Of a stretch of 64,000 bases of DNA, positions 16,329-24,734 are shown in pieces; the first letter of the stretch is position 1, and every line of letters begins with the position of its first letter. The position numbers and the translations under genes are program-made. The stretch is from a bacterium (GTDB lineage: Bacteria; Bacillota; Clostridia; Lachnospirales; Lachnospiraceae): positions 1-64,000 of the forward strand of contig SFRL01000010.1 of the NCBI GenBank assembly GCA_004562765.1, written 5' to 3'. Under the pieces are notes generated by a model. It did no database searches, had not been told where the DNA came from, and worked only from the letters and a program-made list of their open reading frames with translations.

Positions 16329-18491
16329 ATGGCAGTCAAAATTACACTTGCCGGAAATCCAAATTCCGGTAAGACGACATTATTTAATGCATTGACCGGT
16401 TCGAACCAGTTTGTCGGTAACTGGCCGGGTGTCACGGTTGAGAAAAAGGAGGGAAAGCTCAAGGGTCATAAGGATGTTGTGATCATGGATCTCCCGGGAA
16501 TTTATTCTTTATCCCCATATACCTTGGAAGAAGTAGTGGCGAGAAATTATCTGATCACGGAGCGCCCGGATGCGATCTTGAATATTGTGGACGGAACGAA
16601 TCTGGAGCGCAATCTGTATCTGACGACGCAGCTTTTGGAACTCGGTATTCCGACTGTGATCGCGGTCAATATGGCAGATCTCGTGGCAAAAAACGGAGAC
16701 GAGATCCATATGGAAGCACTTTCGAAAAAGCTGGGCTGTGAGGTTGTGGAGATCTCCGCACTCAAAGGGACCGGTGTACAGAAGGCGGCAGAGAAAGCCG
16801 TTGCACTGGCGACAGAAAAGGCAACAGCACCCGTTCCGGTATCGTATGGGAAAGAACTGGAGGAGGCAATCTGCTCCGTGTCCGCGAAGATCTCCGGTGT
16901 GGAGGAGGTGCAGAAGCGTTTCTTTGCGATCAAGCTGCTGGAACGGGATGATAAGATCGCTGCGAATATGATGAATGTCCCGAATGTGGATTCGGATATC
17001 GAGAAGCTGGAACATGCGTTGGATGATGATGCGGAGAGTATCATCACGAATGAGCGCTATACGTTTATCTCTTCTATTATCAGTGACTGTATGACAAAGG
17101 CTGACAGCAGGGAAAAACTGACTGTTTCTGACAAGATTGACCGGATCGTGACAAACCGTATTCTGGCGCTGCCGATCTTTGCGCTGGTCATGTTTGTCGT
17201 TTATTATGTATCGGTGTCAACCGTCGGTGGTTTTGTGACAGACTGGACGAATGACGTGCTGTTTGGTGAGATCATTCCCCCTGCCATCGAGACGGGCCTA
17301 CATGCGATCGGCTGCGCAGACTGGCTGCAGGGGCTGATCCTCGACGGAATCGTGGCAGGTGTCGGAGCGGTGCTTGGTTTTGTACCGCAGATGCTGGTGC
17401 TGTTTATCTTCCTCGCATTTTTGGAGGGCTGCGGATACATGGCGCGTATCGCGTTTATCATGGATCGAATTTTCCGCAAGTTTGGTCTTTCGGGTAAATC
17501 ATTCATTCCGATGCTGATCGGTTCCGGATGCGGTGTTCCGGGTATTATGGCTTCGCGAACGATCGAGAATGACCGTGACCGCAAGATGACGATCATGACG
17601 ACGACGTTCATTCCCTGCGGCGCAAAGCTGCCGATCATCGCAATGATCGCCGGTGCGTTTTTTGACAATTCCGGATGGGTGGCGTGGAGCGCATGGCTCG
17701 TCGGGATTGCTGCGATCGTAAGCTCCGGTATTATCTTAAAAAAGACAAAAATGTTCGCGGGCGACCCGGCTCCTTTTGTCATGGAGCTTCCCGCATATCA
17801 TATGCCCACTGTCGGCAATGTGCTCCGCTCCATGTGGGAGCGCGGTTGGTCTTTCATCAAGAAGGCCGGTACGATCATTCTTTTATCAACGATCATTCTG
17901 TGGTTTTTGATGAGCTTCGGCTGGGTAGACGGCAGCTTTGGCATGCTCGAGGCAGAGCAGCTGGATGCAAGTGTTCTGGCGAAGATCGGCGGACTGATCG
18001 CATGGATCTTTGCACCACTGGGCTGGACACAGGCAGGCGAGGGCTGGAAGATGGCCGTGGCTGCCGTGACCGGACTGATCGCCAAGGAGAATGTTGTTGC
18101 GACGTTTGGTATGCTCTTTGGATTTGCAGAAGTCGCAGAGGACGGCGCAGAGATCTGGGGCAATCTGGCACAGGTCATGACACCGGTTGCAGCGTTTGGC
18201 TTTATGGTATTTAATCTGCTGTGTGCTCCCTGCTTTGCAGCGATGGGTGCGATCAAGCGTGAGATGAACAACGCAAAGTGGTTCTGGTTTGCTATCGGAT
18301 ACCAGAGTATTCTGGCTTACATCGTTGCCATGTGTATTTACCAGATCGGAACCGTATTTATGACAGGCGCATTCGGCATCGGAACTGTTGTTGCGATCCT
18401 GTTTGTGATCGCATTTATCTGGCTGCTCGTGCGTCCGAAGAAGGAGAGCGTTCATTTGAAAATGAATGTAAATATTGCAAAAACAAAGTAA
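16329..18491 (+). CDS. feoB: Ferrous iron transporter B
   Basis: 720 residues. The N-terminal G domain has G1 GNPNSGKT (9-16), G3 DLPG (54-57) and G4 NMAD (114-117), followed by a helical GDI-like region. The C-terminal half has about 8 membrane segments including the paired gate regions with the conserved GSGCGVPGIMASRT and FIPCGAKLPI stretches. GTP hydrolysis is coupled to Fe(II) import across the cytoplasmic membrane. Only one FeoB is in the window. Preceded by GGAGGA. Confidence 0.97.
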   Translation: MAVKITLAGNPNSGKTTLFNALTGSNQFVGNWPGVTVEKKEGKLKGHKDVVIMDLPGIYSLSPYTLEEVVARNYLITERPDAILNIVDGTNLERNLYLTTQLLELGIPTVIAVNMADLVAKNGDEIHMEALSKKLGCEVVEISALKGTGVQKAAEKAVALATEKATAPVPVSYGKELEEAICSVSAKISGVEEVQKRFFAIKLLERDDKIAANMMNVPNVDSDIEKLEHALDDDAESIITNERYTFISSIISDCMTKADSREKLTVSDKIDRIVTNRILALPIFALVMFVVYYVSVSTVGGFVTDWTNDVLFGEIIPPAIETGLHAIGCADWLQGLILDGIVAGVGAVLGFVPQMLVLFIFLAFLEGCGYMARIAFIMDRIFRKFGLSGKSFIPMLIGSGCGVPGIMASRTIENDRDRKMTIMTTTFIPCGAKLPIIAMIAGAFFDNSGWVAWSAWLVGIAAIVSSGIILKKTKMFAGDPAPFVMELPAYHMPTVGNVLRSMWERGWSFIKKAGTIILLSTIILWFLMSFGWVDGSFGMLEAEQLDASVLAKIGGLIAWIFAPLGWTQAGEGWKMAVAAVTGLIAKENVVATFGMLFGFAEVAEDGAEIWGNLAQVMTPVAAFGFMVFNLLCAPCFAAMGAIKREMNNAKWFWFAIGYQSILAYIVAMCIYQIGTVFMTGAFGIGTVVAILFVIAFIWLLVRPKKESVHLKMNVNIAKTK

Positions 18492-18533
18492 CTGGCAGAT
18501 AATAAGATAAAAATATAAAGGAGGGTATACAAA

Positions 18534-18665
18534 ATGGGAACAGTTCTTGTATTGATCGTGCTGGGCGTAGTGGTTGCCCTCATCATCCGCAGCATGATAA
18601 AGGATAAGAAAAACGGCAAGTCGACCTGCGGTGGAGACTGTAGCCGCTGCAAGGGGTGTCATTAA
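18534..18665 (+). CDS. FeoB-associated Cys-rich membrane protein
   Basis: 43 residues. A single membrane helix (about 3-20) is followed by a basic stretch and the Cys cluster C32-GGD-C36-SR-C39-KG-C42-H. This pattern is that of small proteins found beside feoB in Firmicutes and presumed to handle Fe(II) at the pore. Strong ribosome site AAAGGAGGG. Lies 42 bp after feoB. Confidence 0.85.
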   Translation: MGTVLVLIVLGVVVALIIRSMIKDKKNGKSTCGGDCSRCKGCH

Positions 18666-18703
18666 AAATACACATTGCTATTTTCGACAAAAGGAGCTAC
18701 AAT

Positions 18704-18781
18704 ATGCCTAGAAAGGCGGATTTTAGCTTATGGAAATCGACAGAACCGGTCTGGAAGACCGTATCATGGATGTATTCCTGA
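18704..18781 (+). CDS. Possible 25-residue leader peptide or displaced start of the next gene
   Basis: ATG18704 has a good AAAGGAG site 7 bp upstream and opens a 25-codon frame (MPRKADFSLWKSTEPVWKTV then five residues) that ends 52 bp inside the following PAS-GGDEF-EAL gene in another frame. The larger gene itself has only a weak AAGGCGG site. Either translation of the small frame controls the larger one, or a frameshift separated the true N-terminus. Unproven. Confidence 0.3.
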   Translation: MPRKADFSLWKSTEPVWKTVSWMYS

Positions 18782-20385
18782 ACAGTACCAATGAGCGCGG
18801 ATATTTATTTGTCACGAATCTGGAAACAAATGTGACAAGATGGTCGCAGAATGCTGTGGAATACTTTCAGATGCCGGGCGAGTATATATATAATATGGAT
18901 TCCTTTTGGGACAAGCGGATCCATCCGGATGATCTTGCAGAGTACAAACGAAAATTGAAAAATGTTCTCTCCGGGCGTCATGAGTGGGAATATTTTGAAT
19001 ACCGGATTCAAAATGGTGCCGGAGATTATGTGGTGTGTACCTGTAAATGTACGGTTGCCAAGGGAAAAGACGGGGAACCGGATCTGTTTTCCGGTACGAT
19101 CATTAACAGAGGAATCGGAGAGATCATCGACCCGGTGACACTGCTGCAGACAAATCATCGTTTTGTGGATCATCTGGAGCGGATCGTGAGAGCACGGTGG
19201 AAAACGGTGGTGATGGATGTGGAGATCAGCAAATTCAGCCGTATCAGTGTGCTCTACGGTTATGAGGCTGGGGATGAGGTGCTTCATTGCCTGGCAGATC
19301 TGATCAGGGGTCTCATCGGAGACGGGGGGAATGCCTACCATCTGGACGGACCGAAATTTGTGCTTTTGCTGCCGGAAATGACCGTAGAGGAGGCAAATGC
19401 GCTCTATGAGGAACTGCAGGAGCTTGCAAAGACGAAGATACAGATTGGAGGTAATCGAACCGTGCCGATCAAGCTCTCAGGTGGTGCGACGATCCTGGAG
19501 GACTTCGACGGTACGGCGGTACAGGTGAAGAGTACGCTTGTCTATGCTCTGACCCAGTCAAAGTATGAAGGCCGGGGTGAGCTTGTGTGGCTTGGCATCA
19601 ACAGCGAGAAGGACCGGGATAACAATATCGCGTTGCTGAGTCGTATCCATCAGAGCATTATGGATGGATGCAAGGGTTTTTACATGTGTTACCAGCCCCT
19701 TGTGGATGTACGTACGGAGCAGATCGTCGGAGCGGAAGCTTTGATCCGGTGGCATAGCGAAGAAGATGGGGAAGTATCTCCCGGGCGTTTTATTCCATGG
19801 ATCGAGGTGGATGCAGTTTATTACAAGCTTGGCAAATGGATCATGCGTCAGGCGCTGCATGATGCAAATGAGTTTCGAAAAGTGTTGCCCGGATTTATTA
19901 TCAATGTGAATATTACAGCATCTCAGCTGGAGCGGAGAGAGTTCCGGGAGGATGTCTGTCAGATCGTGGAGGAGAGCGGTTATCCGCCGGAGCAGCTGTT
20001 TATGGAACTGACAGAACGTTGCCGGCAGCTGGATTATGGGTTCCTGAAAAAAGAGATGGCTTTTTTCCACTCAAAAGGGATCAAGCTTTCGCTGGATGAC
20101 TTCGGAACCGGATCATCATCACTCGGATTAGTGATGGAGCTTCCAATCGATGAGTTGAAGGTAGACATGTCTTTTGTCAAAGACATTCAGAAAAAACGGG
20201 TAAATCAGGCTATGGTGAAGCATATCATCCAGTGTGCGAACAGTCTGGGCCTGAAGACTTGTATCGAGGGTGTGGAGAACGAGGAACTGAGTATTTTCCT
20301 GCGTCCGAACGAGGCATCCTACTATCAGGGATATTATTATTCCAAGCCGATACCGACAGCGGAGTTTCAACAGTTGCTCTGCTGA
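18730..20385 (+). CDS. PAS-GGDEF-EAL cyclic-di-GMP phosphodiesterase
   Basis: 551 residues, cytoplasmic. PAS_3-like sensor (about 10-110); a GGDEF domain whose signature is degenerate (LDGPKF near 205), so no cyclase activity is expected; and a complete EAL domain (about 300-550) with EALIRW, the Asn in NVNITASQ, ELTER, LDDFGTGSSSLG, Lys in ELKVDMSF, Glu in IEGVENEE and Gln in QGYYYSKP. It should hydrolyse cyclic di-GMP, with the GGDEF part as a possible GTP sensor. Start at 18730 has a weak ribosome site; see the overlapping small frame at 18704. Confidence 0.9.
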   Translation: MEIDRTGLEDRIMDVFLNSTNERGYLFVTNLETNVTRWSQNAVEYFQMPGEYIYNMDSFWDKRIHPDDLAEYKRKLKNVLSGRHEWEYFEYRIQNGAGDYVVCTCKCTVAKGKDGEPDLFSGTIINRGIGEIIDPVTLLQTNHRFVDHLERIVRARWKTVVMDVEISKFSRISVLYGYEAGDEVLHCLADLIRGLIGDGGNAYHLDGPKFVLLLPEMTVEEANALYEELQELAKTKIQIGGNRTVPIKLSGGATILEDFDGTAVQVKSTLVYALTQSKYEGRGELVWLGINSEKDRDNNIALLSRIHQSIMDGCKGFYMCYQPLVDVRTEQIVGAEALIRWHSEEDGEVSPGRFIPWIEVDAVYYKLGKWIMRQALHDANEFRKVLPGFIINVNITASQLERREFREDVCQIVEESGYPPEQLFMELTERCRQLDYGFLKKEMAFFHSKGIKLSLDDFGTGSSSLGLVMELPIDELKVDMSFVKDIQKKRVNQAMVKHIIQCANSLGLKTCIEGVENEELSIFLRPNEASYYQGYYYSKPIPTAEFQQLLC

Positions 20386-20416
20386 CTTAATATTCTTCGG
20401 TCTTTTGAAAATCATC

Positions 20417-20444
20417 TTTACGGAAAAAAGAAAGGTGCTATAAT
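20417..20444 (+). promoter_or_regulatory. Promoter of the first aminotransferase unit
   Basis: TTTACG (20417-20422), 16 bp, TATAAT (20439-20444). Transcription should start near 20451, a few bases before the hairpin/terminator structure at 20458-20498. Confidence 0.5.
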
Positions 20445-20457
20445 AATTGTCGATGTA

Positions 20458-20498
20458 GGGACAATGGCGTACCGACCGGTATGTCATTGTCCTTTTTT
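20458..20498 (+). promoter_or_regulatory. Leader hexaloop hairpin overlapping an intrinsic terminator (site 1)
   Basis: A short hairpin with loop AATGGC (20463-20468) flanked by GGGAC and GTACC (one mismatch) is followed by a terminator in which GGACAATG (20459-20466) pairs with CATTGTCC (20485-20492) before six T. Both structures use the same bases, so only one can form. The coding region starts 85 bp later, so the terminator lies in the leader, not after a gene. It is the most divergent of five such sites. Confidence 0.6.
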
Positions 20499-20582
20499 AC
20501 GTTGCTATGCATCCGTAAGAAGCTGCCAGTGGCAGGTTCTGCAGGAGAATCTACAGGTATTTCTAAAGGAGGAAAAGAAAAA

Positions 20583-21947
20583 ATGTTGAGAACAGATCTA
20601 CCGAAGATTATTACGGAGACGGTGCCGGGTCCGAAGGCGCAGGCATTGATCGATCGAAGAAAGGCAGCGACACCCAGTGCGATCGGATGTGCGTATCCGG
20701 TTGCGATCGCACGCGGAGAGGGCGCGATGATCGAGGATCTGGACGGAAATAAATTTCTGGACTGGATCGGCGGTGTCGGTGTGCTGAATATCGGATATTC
20801 CCAGCCGGAAGTCGTAGAGGCAGTCAAGGAGCAGGCAGACAATTATTTTCATGGAATGTTCAATATCGTAACACATGAGGGATATGTTGCACTGGCAGAA
20901 AAACTCTCAGAGATCGCTCCGGTCAAGGGCGACAAGAAGAAAGCCTTTTTCGCAAACAGCGGCGCTGAGGCGGACGAGAATGCGGTCAAAGTCGCAAAGG
21001 CATTTACAAAGAGAAACAATATCATCGTATTTTCCGGCGCGTTCCACGGGCGGACCCTTCTCACGATGTCCATGACATCAAAGAAGGCCTATGCCATCGG
21101 CATGGGACCTTTCCCGGATGGTATTTACCGCGCACAGTTCCCTTATTATTACCGCAATCCCGAAGGAATGCCTGCGGATAAGGCATGCGATTATTATCTG
21201 TCATCCATCTATTCTGTATTTGAGCAGTGTGCGCCGGCAGACACGATCGCCGCGATCGTCGTAGAGCCGCTGCAGGGCGAGGGCGGATTCATCCCCGCTC
21301 CGATCGAATGGATCAAAGCCGTGCGCAAGATCTGTGACGAGAACGGGATCATGCTCATTGCGGATGAGGTACAGTCCGGTTTCTGCCGTACCGGACGCAT
21401 GTTTGCATCTGAATACTGGAAAGAAGCCGGTGTGCAGCCTGATATCATCGCAACTGCAAAATCCATCGCGGCAGGTGTGCCGTTATCTGCGATCATCGCC
21501 AGAGAGGCGATCATGGAGGCTCCCGCGAAGGGCACGATCGGCGGTACTTACTGCGGTAATGCGTTGGCATGTGCGGCTGCGCTGAAGACCATAGAGATCA
21601 TGGAGCGTGACCATCTGGCAGACCGTTCACTGGAGATCGGTGAAAAGGTGACTGCGCGCTACAATGAGTGGAAAGAGAAGTACAACTGTATCGGCGATGT
21701 GCGCGGACTTGGCGGCATGATCGGTCTGGAGCTGGTCAAGGATCAGGCAAGCAAGGAACCCGATGCACCCCTGACAGCAGCACTCATTCAGGAATGCGCT
21801 CAGAACGGTCTGCTGATCGAGAACGCAGGAACTTACGGAAATGTCATTCGCTTCCTCGCGCCGCTTGTCATGACCGATGAGCAGCTGGAGGCAGGACTTG
21901 ACATCATGGAAAAAGCACTTGTAAAGTGCATGGCGAGGAATAAATAA
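20583..21947 (+). CDS. Class III aminotransferase, 4-aminobutyrate aminotransferase-like
   Basis: 454 residues, PLP-dependent fold type I. Recognisable motifs: NSGAEADENAVKVAK, HGRTLLTMSMT, EPLQGEGGF, the cofactor Asp in IADEVQSGF and the Schiff-base Lys in IIATAKSIAAGVP. Likely removes the terminal amino group of GABA to give succinate semialdehyde, because its stop overlaps by 1 bp (TAATG) with a 4-hydroxybutyrate dehydrogenase-like gene. Assignment to GABA is inference from this pairing and from similarity of length and motifs. AGGAGG is well placed before ATG20583. Confidence 0.85.
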   Translation: MLRTDLPKIITETVPGPKAQALIDRRKAATPSAIGCAYPVAIARGEGAMIEDLDGNKFLDWIGGVGVLNIGYSQPEVVEAVKEQADNYFHGMFNIVTHEGYVALAEKLSEIAPVKGDKKKAFFANSGAEADENAVKVAKAFTKRNNIIVFSGAFHGRTLLTMSMTSKKAYAIGMGPFPDGIYRAQFPYYYRNPEGMPADKACDYYLSSIYSVFEQCAPADTIAAIVVEPLQGEGGFIPAPIEWIKAVRKICDENGIMLIADEVQSGFCRTGRMFASEYWKEAGVQPDIIATAKSIAAGVPLSAIIAREAIMEAPAKGTIGGTYCGNALACAAALKTIEIMERDHLADRSLEIGEKVTARYNEWKEKYNCIGDVRGLGGMIGLELVKDQASKEPDAPLTAALIQECAQNGLLIENAGTYGNVIRFLAPLVMTDEQLEAGLDIMEKALVKCMARNK

Positions 21948-23071
21948 TGCAGCAGTTAATGATAAGACCAACGATCCATAAATTTGATACCGCAAAGGAA
22001 TTTGCGGAAGAGTTTGCGCTGGGTGAGGGCGATCTGATCCTCACAAACGCCTATATCTACGAGCCGTATTTCGGCAGTATGAATCTGGGCTGTGATGTGA
22101 TCTATCAGGAAAAATACGGTGCGGGAGAGCCTTCTGACGAGATGGCAGAGGCCATCTATGCAGATATTTATGCAGATGGAAAGACGGCCCCGAAGCGCAT
22201 TATTGCGATCGGCGGAGGTACGATCATCGATCTGGCAAAGCTCTATGCATTAAAACAGACGACACCGATCCTTGATCTGTACGATGGGAAAATTCCGGTG
22301 GAAAAGGATAAAGAGCTGATCCTTGTGCCGACGACCTGTGGTACCGGATCTGAGGTGACAAATATCTCTATCCTTGCGTTAAACAGCAGAGGAACCAAAA
22401 AGGGACTGGCAAATGACGCGATGTACGCGGACGCAGCGGTGCTTGTACCGGAGCTTCTGGAGGGACTTCCCGACTATGTATTTGCGACGAGCTCCATTGA
22501 TGCGCTCATTCATGCCATCGAATCCAGCCTTTCACCCAAAGGAAATGTCTATACACGCATGTTTGGTTACAAGGCGATCGAGATGATCCTGAACGGATAT
22601 AAAGTGATCCGTGATGAAGGTATGGAGGCACGGAAACCGCTGCTTTCCGACTTTATGATCGCCTCCAACTACGCCGGCATTGCCTTCGGGAATGCGGGCT
22701 GTGCGGCAGTCCACGCGTTGAGCTATCCGCTGGGGGCAACGTACCACGTGGCGCATGGCGAGTCAAATTATGCGATGTTTACCGGTGTGATGAAAAATTA
22801 CATGGAGTTAAAGACAGATGGGGAGATCGCGAAATTAAACCGTTTTCTTGCGGATATTCTGGAGTGTCCGGTAAGATATGTCTATGAGGAACTGGAGAAG
22901 CTGTTAAATGTGCTGATCCCGAAAAAGGCGCTGCACGAGTATGGTGTCACAGAGGCGCAGCTTGCCGAATTTGCCGATTCCGTCATGGAAAATCAGGGCA
23001 GGCTCATGGCAAACAATTTCGTAGAGCTTGATCGTGATCGCGTGTATAAGATCTATAAAGAGTTATGGTAA
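21947..23071 (+). CDS. Iron-containing alcohol dehydrogenase, 4-hydroxybutyrate dehydrogenase-like
   Basis: 374 residues. NAD-binding GGGTIIDLAK (about 86-95), PTTCGTGSEVTNISI (about 127-141) and the metal-ligand region HALSYPLGATYHVAHGESN with His ligands. The sequence resembles the 4-hydroxybutyrate dehydrogenase of fermenting clostridia, which reduces succinate semialdehyde. Translationally coupled to the aminotransferase, giving a GABA to 4-hydroxybutyrate pair. Confidence 0.88.
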   Translation: MQQLMIRPTIHKFDTAKEFAEEFALGEGDLILTNAYIYEPYFGSMNLGCDVIYQEKYGAGEPSDEMAEAIYADIYADGKTAPKRIIAIGGGTIIDLAKLYALKQTTPILDLYDGKIPVEKDKELILVPTTCGTGSEVTNISILALNSRGTKKGLANDAMYADAAVLVPELLEGLPDYVFATSSIDALIHAIESSLSPKGNVYTRMFGYKAIEMILNGYKVIRDEGMEARKPLLSDFMIASNYAGIAFGNAGCAAVHALSYPLGATYHVAHGESNYAMFTGVMKNYMELKTDGEIAKLNRFLADILECPVRYVYEELEKLLNVLIPKKALHEYGVTEAQLAEFADSVMENQGRLMANNFVELDRDRVYKIYKELW

Positions 23072-23356
23072 TGATGATAGGGGTTCGTCTTGAACCTCTA
23101 TTTTCTTTTTATTGTAGTTGGTGCATTCGACTTCTAATTTGGAAAAGTCCATAGAGTTTTTCATATTTTTGTGCTTGGCTTTTGGGGATGAGAGTGGAAT
23201 ACAATATTTGTGGGTGCTACAGACAATAACAATTCCGATAAAGATGCGCCGATCCTTTCCGGTCTGCGGCGAAACAGAAAGTACTTTGTCATCGACATGA
23301 TGTAAATTGCGAATGTATTTCATGTCAACCTTGTATAATTTGAATTCTGTTTGCAT
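23063..23356 (-). pseudogene. Truncated ToxN/AbiQ-type endoribonuclease (type III toxin)
   Basis: 97 residues that match the N-terminal half of the ToxN/AbiQ toxin family: YKVDMKYIRNLHHVDDKV, then FIGIVIVCSTHKYCIPLSSP and KAKHKNMKNSMDFSKLE. The family is usually about 165-200 residues; after residue 75 similarity stops and the frame runs into the terminator and stop of the neighbouring dehydrogenase, so the catalytic C-terminal half is missing. A good GGAGG remains before the ATG. It is preceded by a ToxI-like RNA and terminator, the usual type III order. I conclude a decayed toxin. Confidence 0.75.
23077..23111 (+). terminator. Terminator of the aminotransferase/dehydrogenase pair
   Basis: ATAGGGGTTC and GAACCTCTAT form a 10-bp stem, followed by a T-rich run. 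The reading frame of the truncated ToxN runs through this element on the other strand. Confidence 0.8.
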
Positions 23357-23375
23357 GATCCTCCTTTTCTTGTGT

Positions 23376-23408
23376 TAAAAATGGCTATGCGGTTTCGCAT
23401 AGCCATTG
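23376..23408 (-). terminator. Terminator between ToxI-like RNA and toxN remnant
   Basis: 12-bp perfect stem AATGGCTATGCG with complement, loop of four, T-run on the minus strand. In type III systems a terminator at this position sets the ratio of antitoxin RNA to toxin message. Confidence 0.75.
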
Positions 23409-23475
23409 GTGTAGTAACTCCGTTAGAGTTGCTAACGCTTTTAGCAGTCACACTTTGCGGTAGGACTCACCTTTA
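23409..23475 (-). ncRNA. ToxI-like antitoxin RNA remnant
   Basis: Read on the minus strand from 23473 the RNA begins AGGTGAGTCCTACC, then CAAAGTGTGACTGCTAAAAG. This follows the pattern of known ToxI repeats (AGGTGA...CTACC...AAGTG...GCT.AAA), which fold into a pseudoknot that inhibits ToxN. Only one full unit can be seen, where two to five tandem units are usual. It starts about 7 bp after a promoter and ends at an intrinsic terminator. Confidence 0.65.
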
Positions 23476-23481
23476 CTAGTA

Positions 23482-23509
23482 TAATACCATCTTTCTAAAA
23501 ATAGTCAAC
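23482..23509 (-). promoter_or_regulatory. Promoter of the ToxI-like RNA
   Basis: On the minus strand TTGACT (complement of 23504-23509), 16 bp, TATTAT (complement of 23482-23487). Confidence 0.6.
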
Positions 23510-23511
23510 TG

Positions 23512-24267
23512 TTAAAGTCGCAATATTTCCCATTTGGAGGTAACATTCAACTTGCGGAACAGATTTTGCAGATGCTTTTGCAGTGTATTTTCGCGGATGC
23601 CCAGTGCGTCCGCGATTTCTGAGTTCGTCTCAAACTGATAGAGATGGCTGAGGATCTCAACCTCACGTCTGGTCAGACAGTAGCGTTCCTTCATGCCGGA
23701 CAGTCGTTTTTCATCAGATAGATGGCTGACAGGGCGGGTGTCCAGTATGCGGTGCATAACGGTATTCAGGTGCATGCCGAGTGCCCGCAGGAAAAACATG
23801 TCCTCCGTTGAAAATGTGCCGTCGACGCGGGTGCGGTACAGAGTTAAAAGACCTAACAACCGCCCTTCGTATACGATCGTGAACTGCATGTCATCGTAGA
23901 CGTCGAATTTGCCGTAGCAGTTCACATACAGCGGAGAATACAGCCGTGTTTCCTCATCCAGAATATCACTGGCACGCAGCAGCTTGGACTCCTTTGCGTA
24001 AAGGTTCCACAGCAGATAGTCAGCATCCGGATCTTCATAGGCGAGATACGCTTCCTCTGCTTCGATAAAATAGTCGGGGTAGCAGATCGGGTTGCATAAA
24101 GTAATATCCTCAGGATCTTCATTTTTCTTCAATAAGATACTGGCGTAGCTGAAGGGAACGATGATCTTCAGCCGCTGGAAAAAGTTATGTTTAATATCTT
24201 CCAGTGATCTCCAGTTATACATTTCATAAATGAGATCGTTGATGACCAGAAACTGATTCTTTTCCAT
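23512..24267 (-). CDS. LuxR-type transcriptional regulator with GAF-like sensor
   Basis: 251 residues. The C-terminal 65 residues are a LuxR/GerE helix-turn-helix (CLTRREVEILSHLYQFETN, then SEIADALGIRENTLQKHLQN). The N-terminal 180 residues are a GAF-like sensory region rich in aromatic residues (DDMQFTIVYEGRLLGLLTLY). It has no receiver domain. Divergent from the putrescine aminotransferase gene with a 467-bp gap, so it is a candidate DNA-binding regulator of the polyamine cluster; ligand unknown. The ATG has only a weak ribosome site. Confidence 0.82.
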   Translation of the reverse strand: MEKNQFLVINDLIYEMYNWRSLEDIKHNFFQRLKIIVPFSYASILLKKNEDPEDITLCNPICYPDYFIEAEEAYLAYEDPDADYLLWNLYAKESKLLRASDILDEETRLYSPLYVNCYGKFDVYDDMQFTIVYEGRLLGLLTLYRTRVDGTFSTEDMFFLRALGMHLNTVMHRILDTRPVSHLSDEKRLSGMKERYCLTRREVEILSHLYQFETNSEIADALGIRENTLQKHLQNLFRKLNVTSKWEILRL

Positions 24268-24734
24268 AAAATATCCTCTGGAAAGCTGTTTATCCTCAAA
24301 AGTTCATGGATTGCAGCCGCTCCATTTGAAAATGTACAGATGGGTTGCTGATTTCATTAATATTATAAAATAAAAACTACTTAAAAACAAGTATTACTAA
24401 TGATTTATAATTAGATAATAGGTAAAAATAATAATAGAAAATAAGAATCCCCGGTGATATACTGGGTTTAGCTCAAGAGAGCAGATACAAAGGCGTATCT
24501 GAGACAATAAAAGGTCACAGATACGTTTTTTTTATTTCATCGGAAGTTCCTTGGAACATTCGTGAAATGAGCATTTGTTTTCCTGCACAGAGGCCTAGTG
24601 TCGGAGACGAAGCAAAATCGTAGCTGTGAGGTTACAGAACAGTTACATAACAAAAAATCAGGGATTAGATAACAAAAAAGAAAGGTGAAGTGCAGTTGAT
24701 AACAAACAGGCAGCTGCAGCAAAAGGTGAACATT
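24268..24734 (+). other. 467-bp noncoding region with leader control elements
   Basis: Contains no credible gene. From left: an AT-rich stretch (24350-24440) where promoters for both divergent genes are likely; the two-state hairpin/terminator at 24482-24533; an intergenic repeat-like segment 24537-24646 ending in a copy of a dispersed 23-nt sequence; and the ribosome site AAAGGTG before ATG24735. Confidence 0.7.
24482..24533 (+). promoter_or_regulatory. Two-state leader: hexaloop hairpin versus intrinsic terminator (site 2)
   Basis: CAGATAC (24482-24488), loop AAAGGC, GTATCTG (24495-24501) form a perfect 7-bp hairpin. The same CGTATCTG (24494-24501) also pairs perfectly with CAGATACG (24518-24525), which is followed by eight T. 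The sequence CAGATAC thus occurs twice and the structures exclude each other. Upstream gene is divergent, so the terminator acts only on the leader of the downstream gene. Confidence 0.75.

Noticed and set aside
20446..20465. An alternative hairpin ATTGTC/GACAAT that would compete with the site 1 terminator
   Set aside because: Its left arm lies at or before the expected transcription start, so it would probably not be in the RNA.
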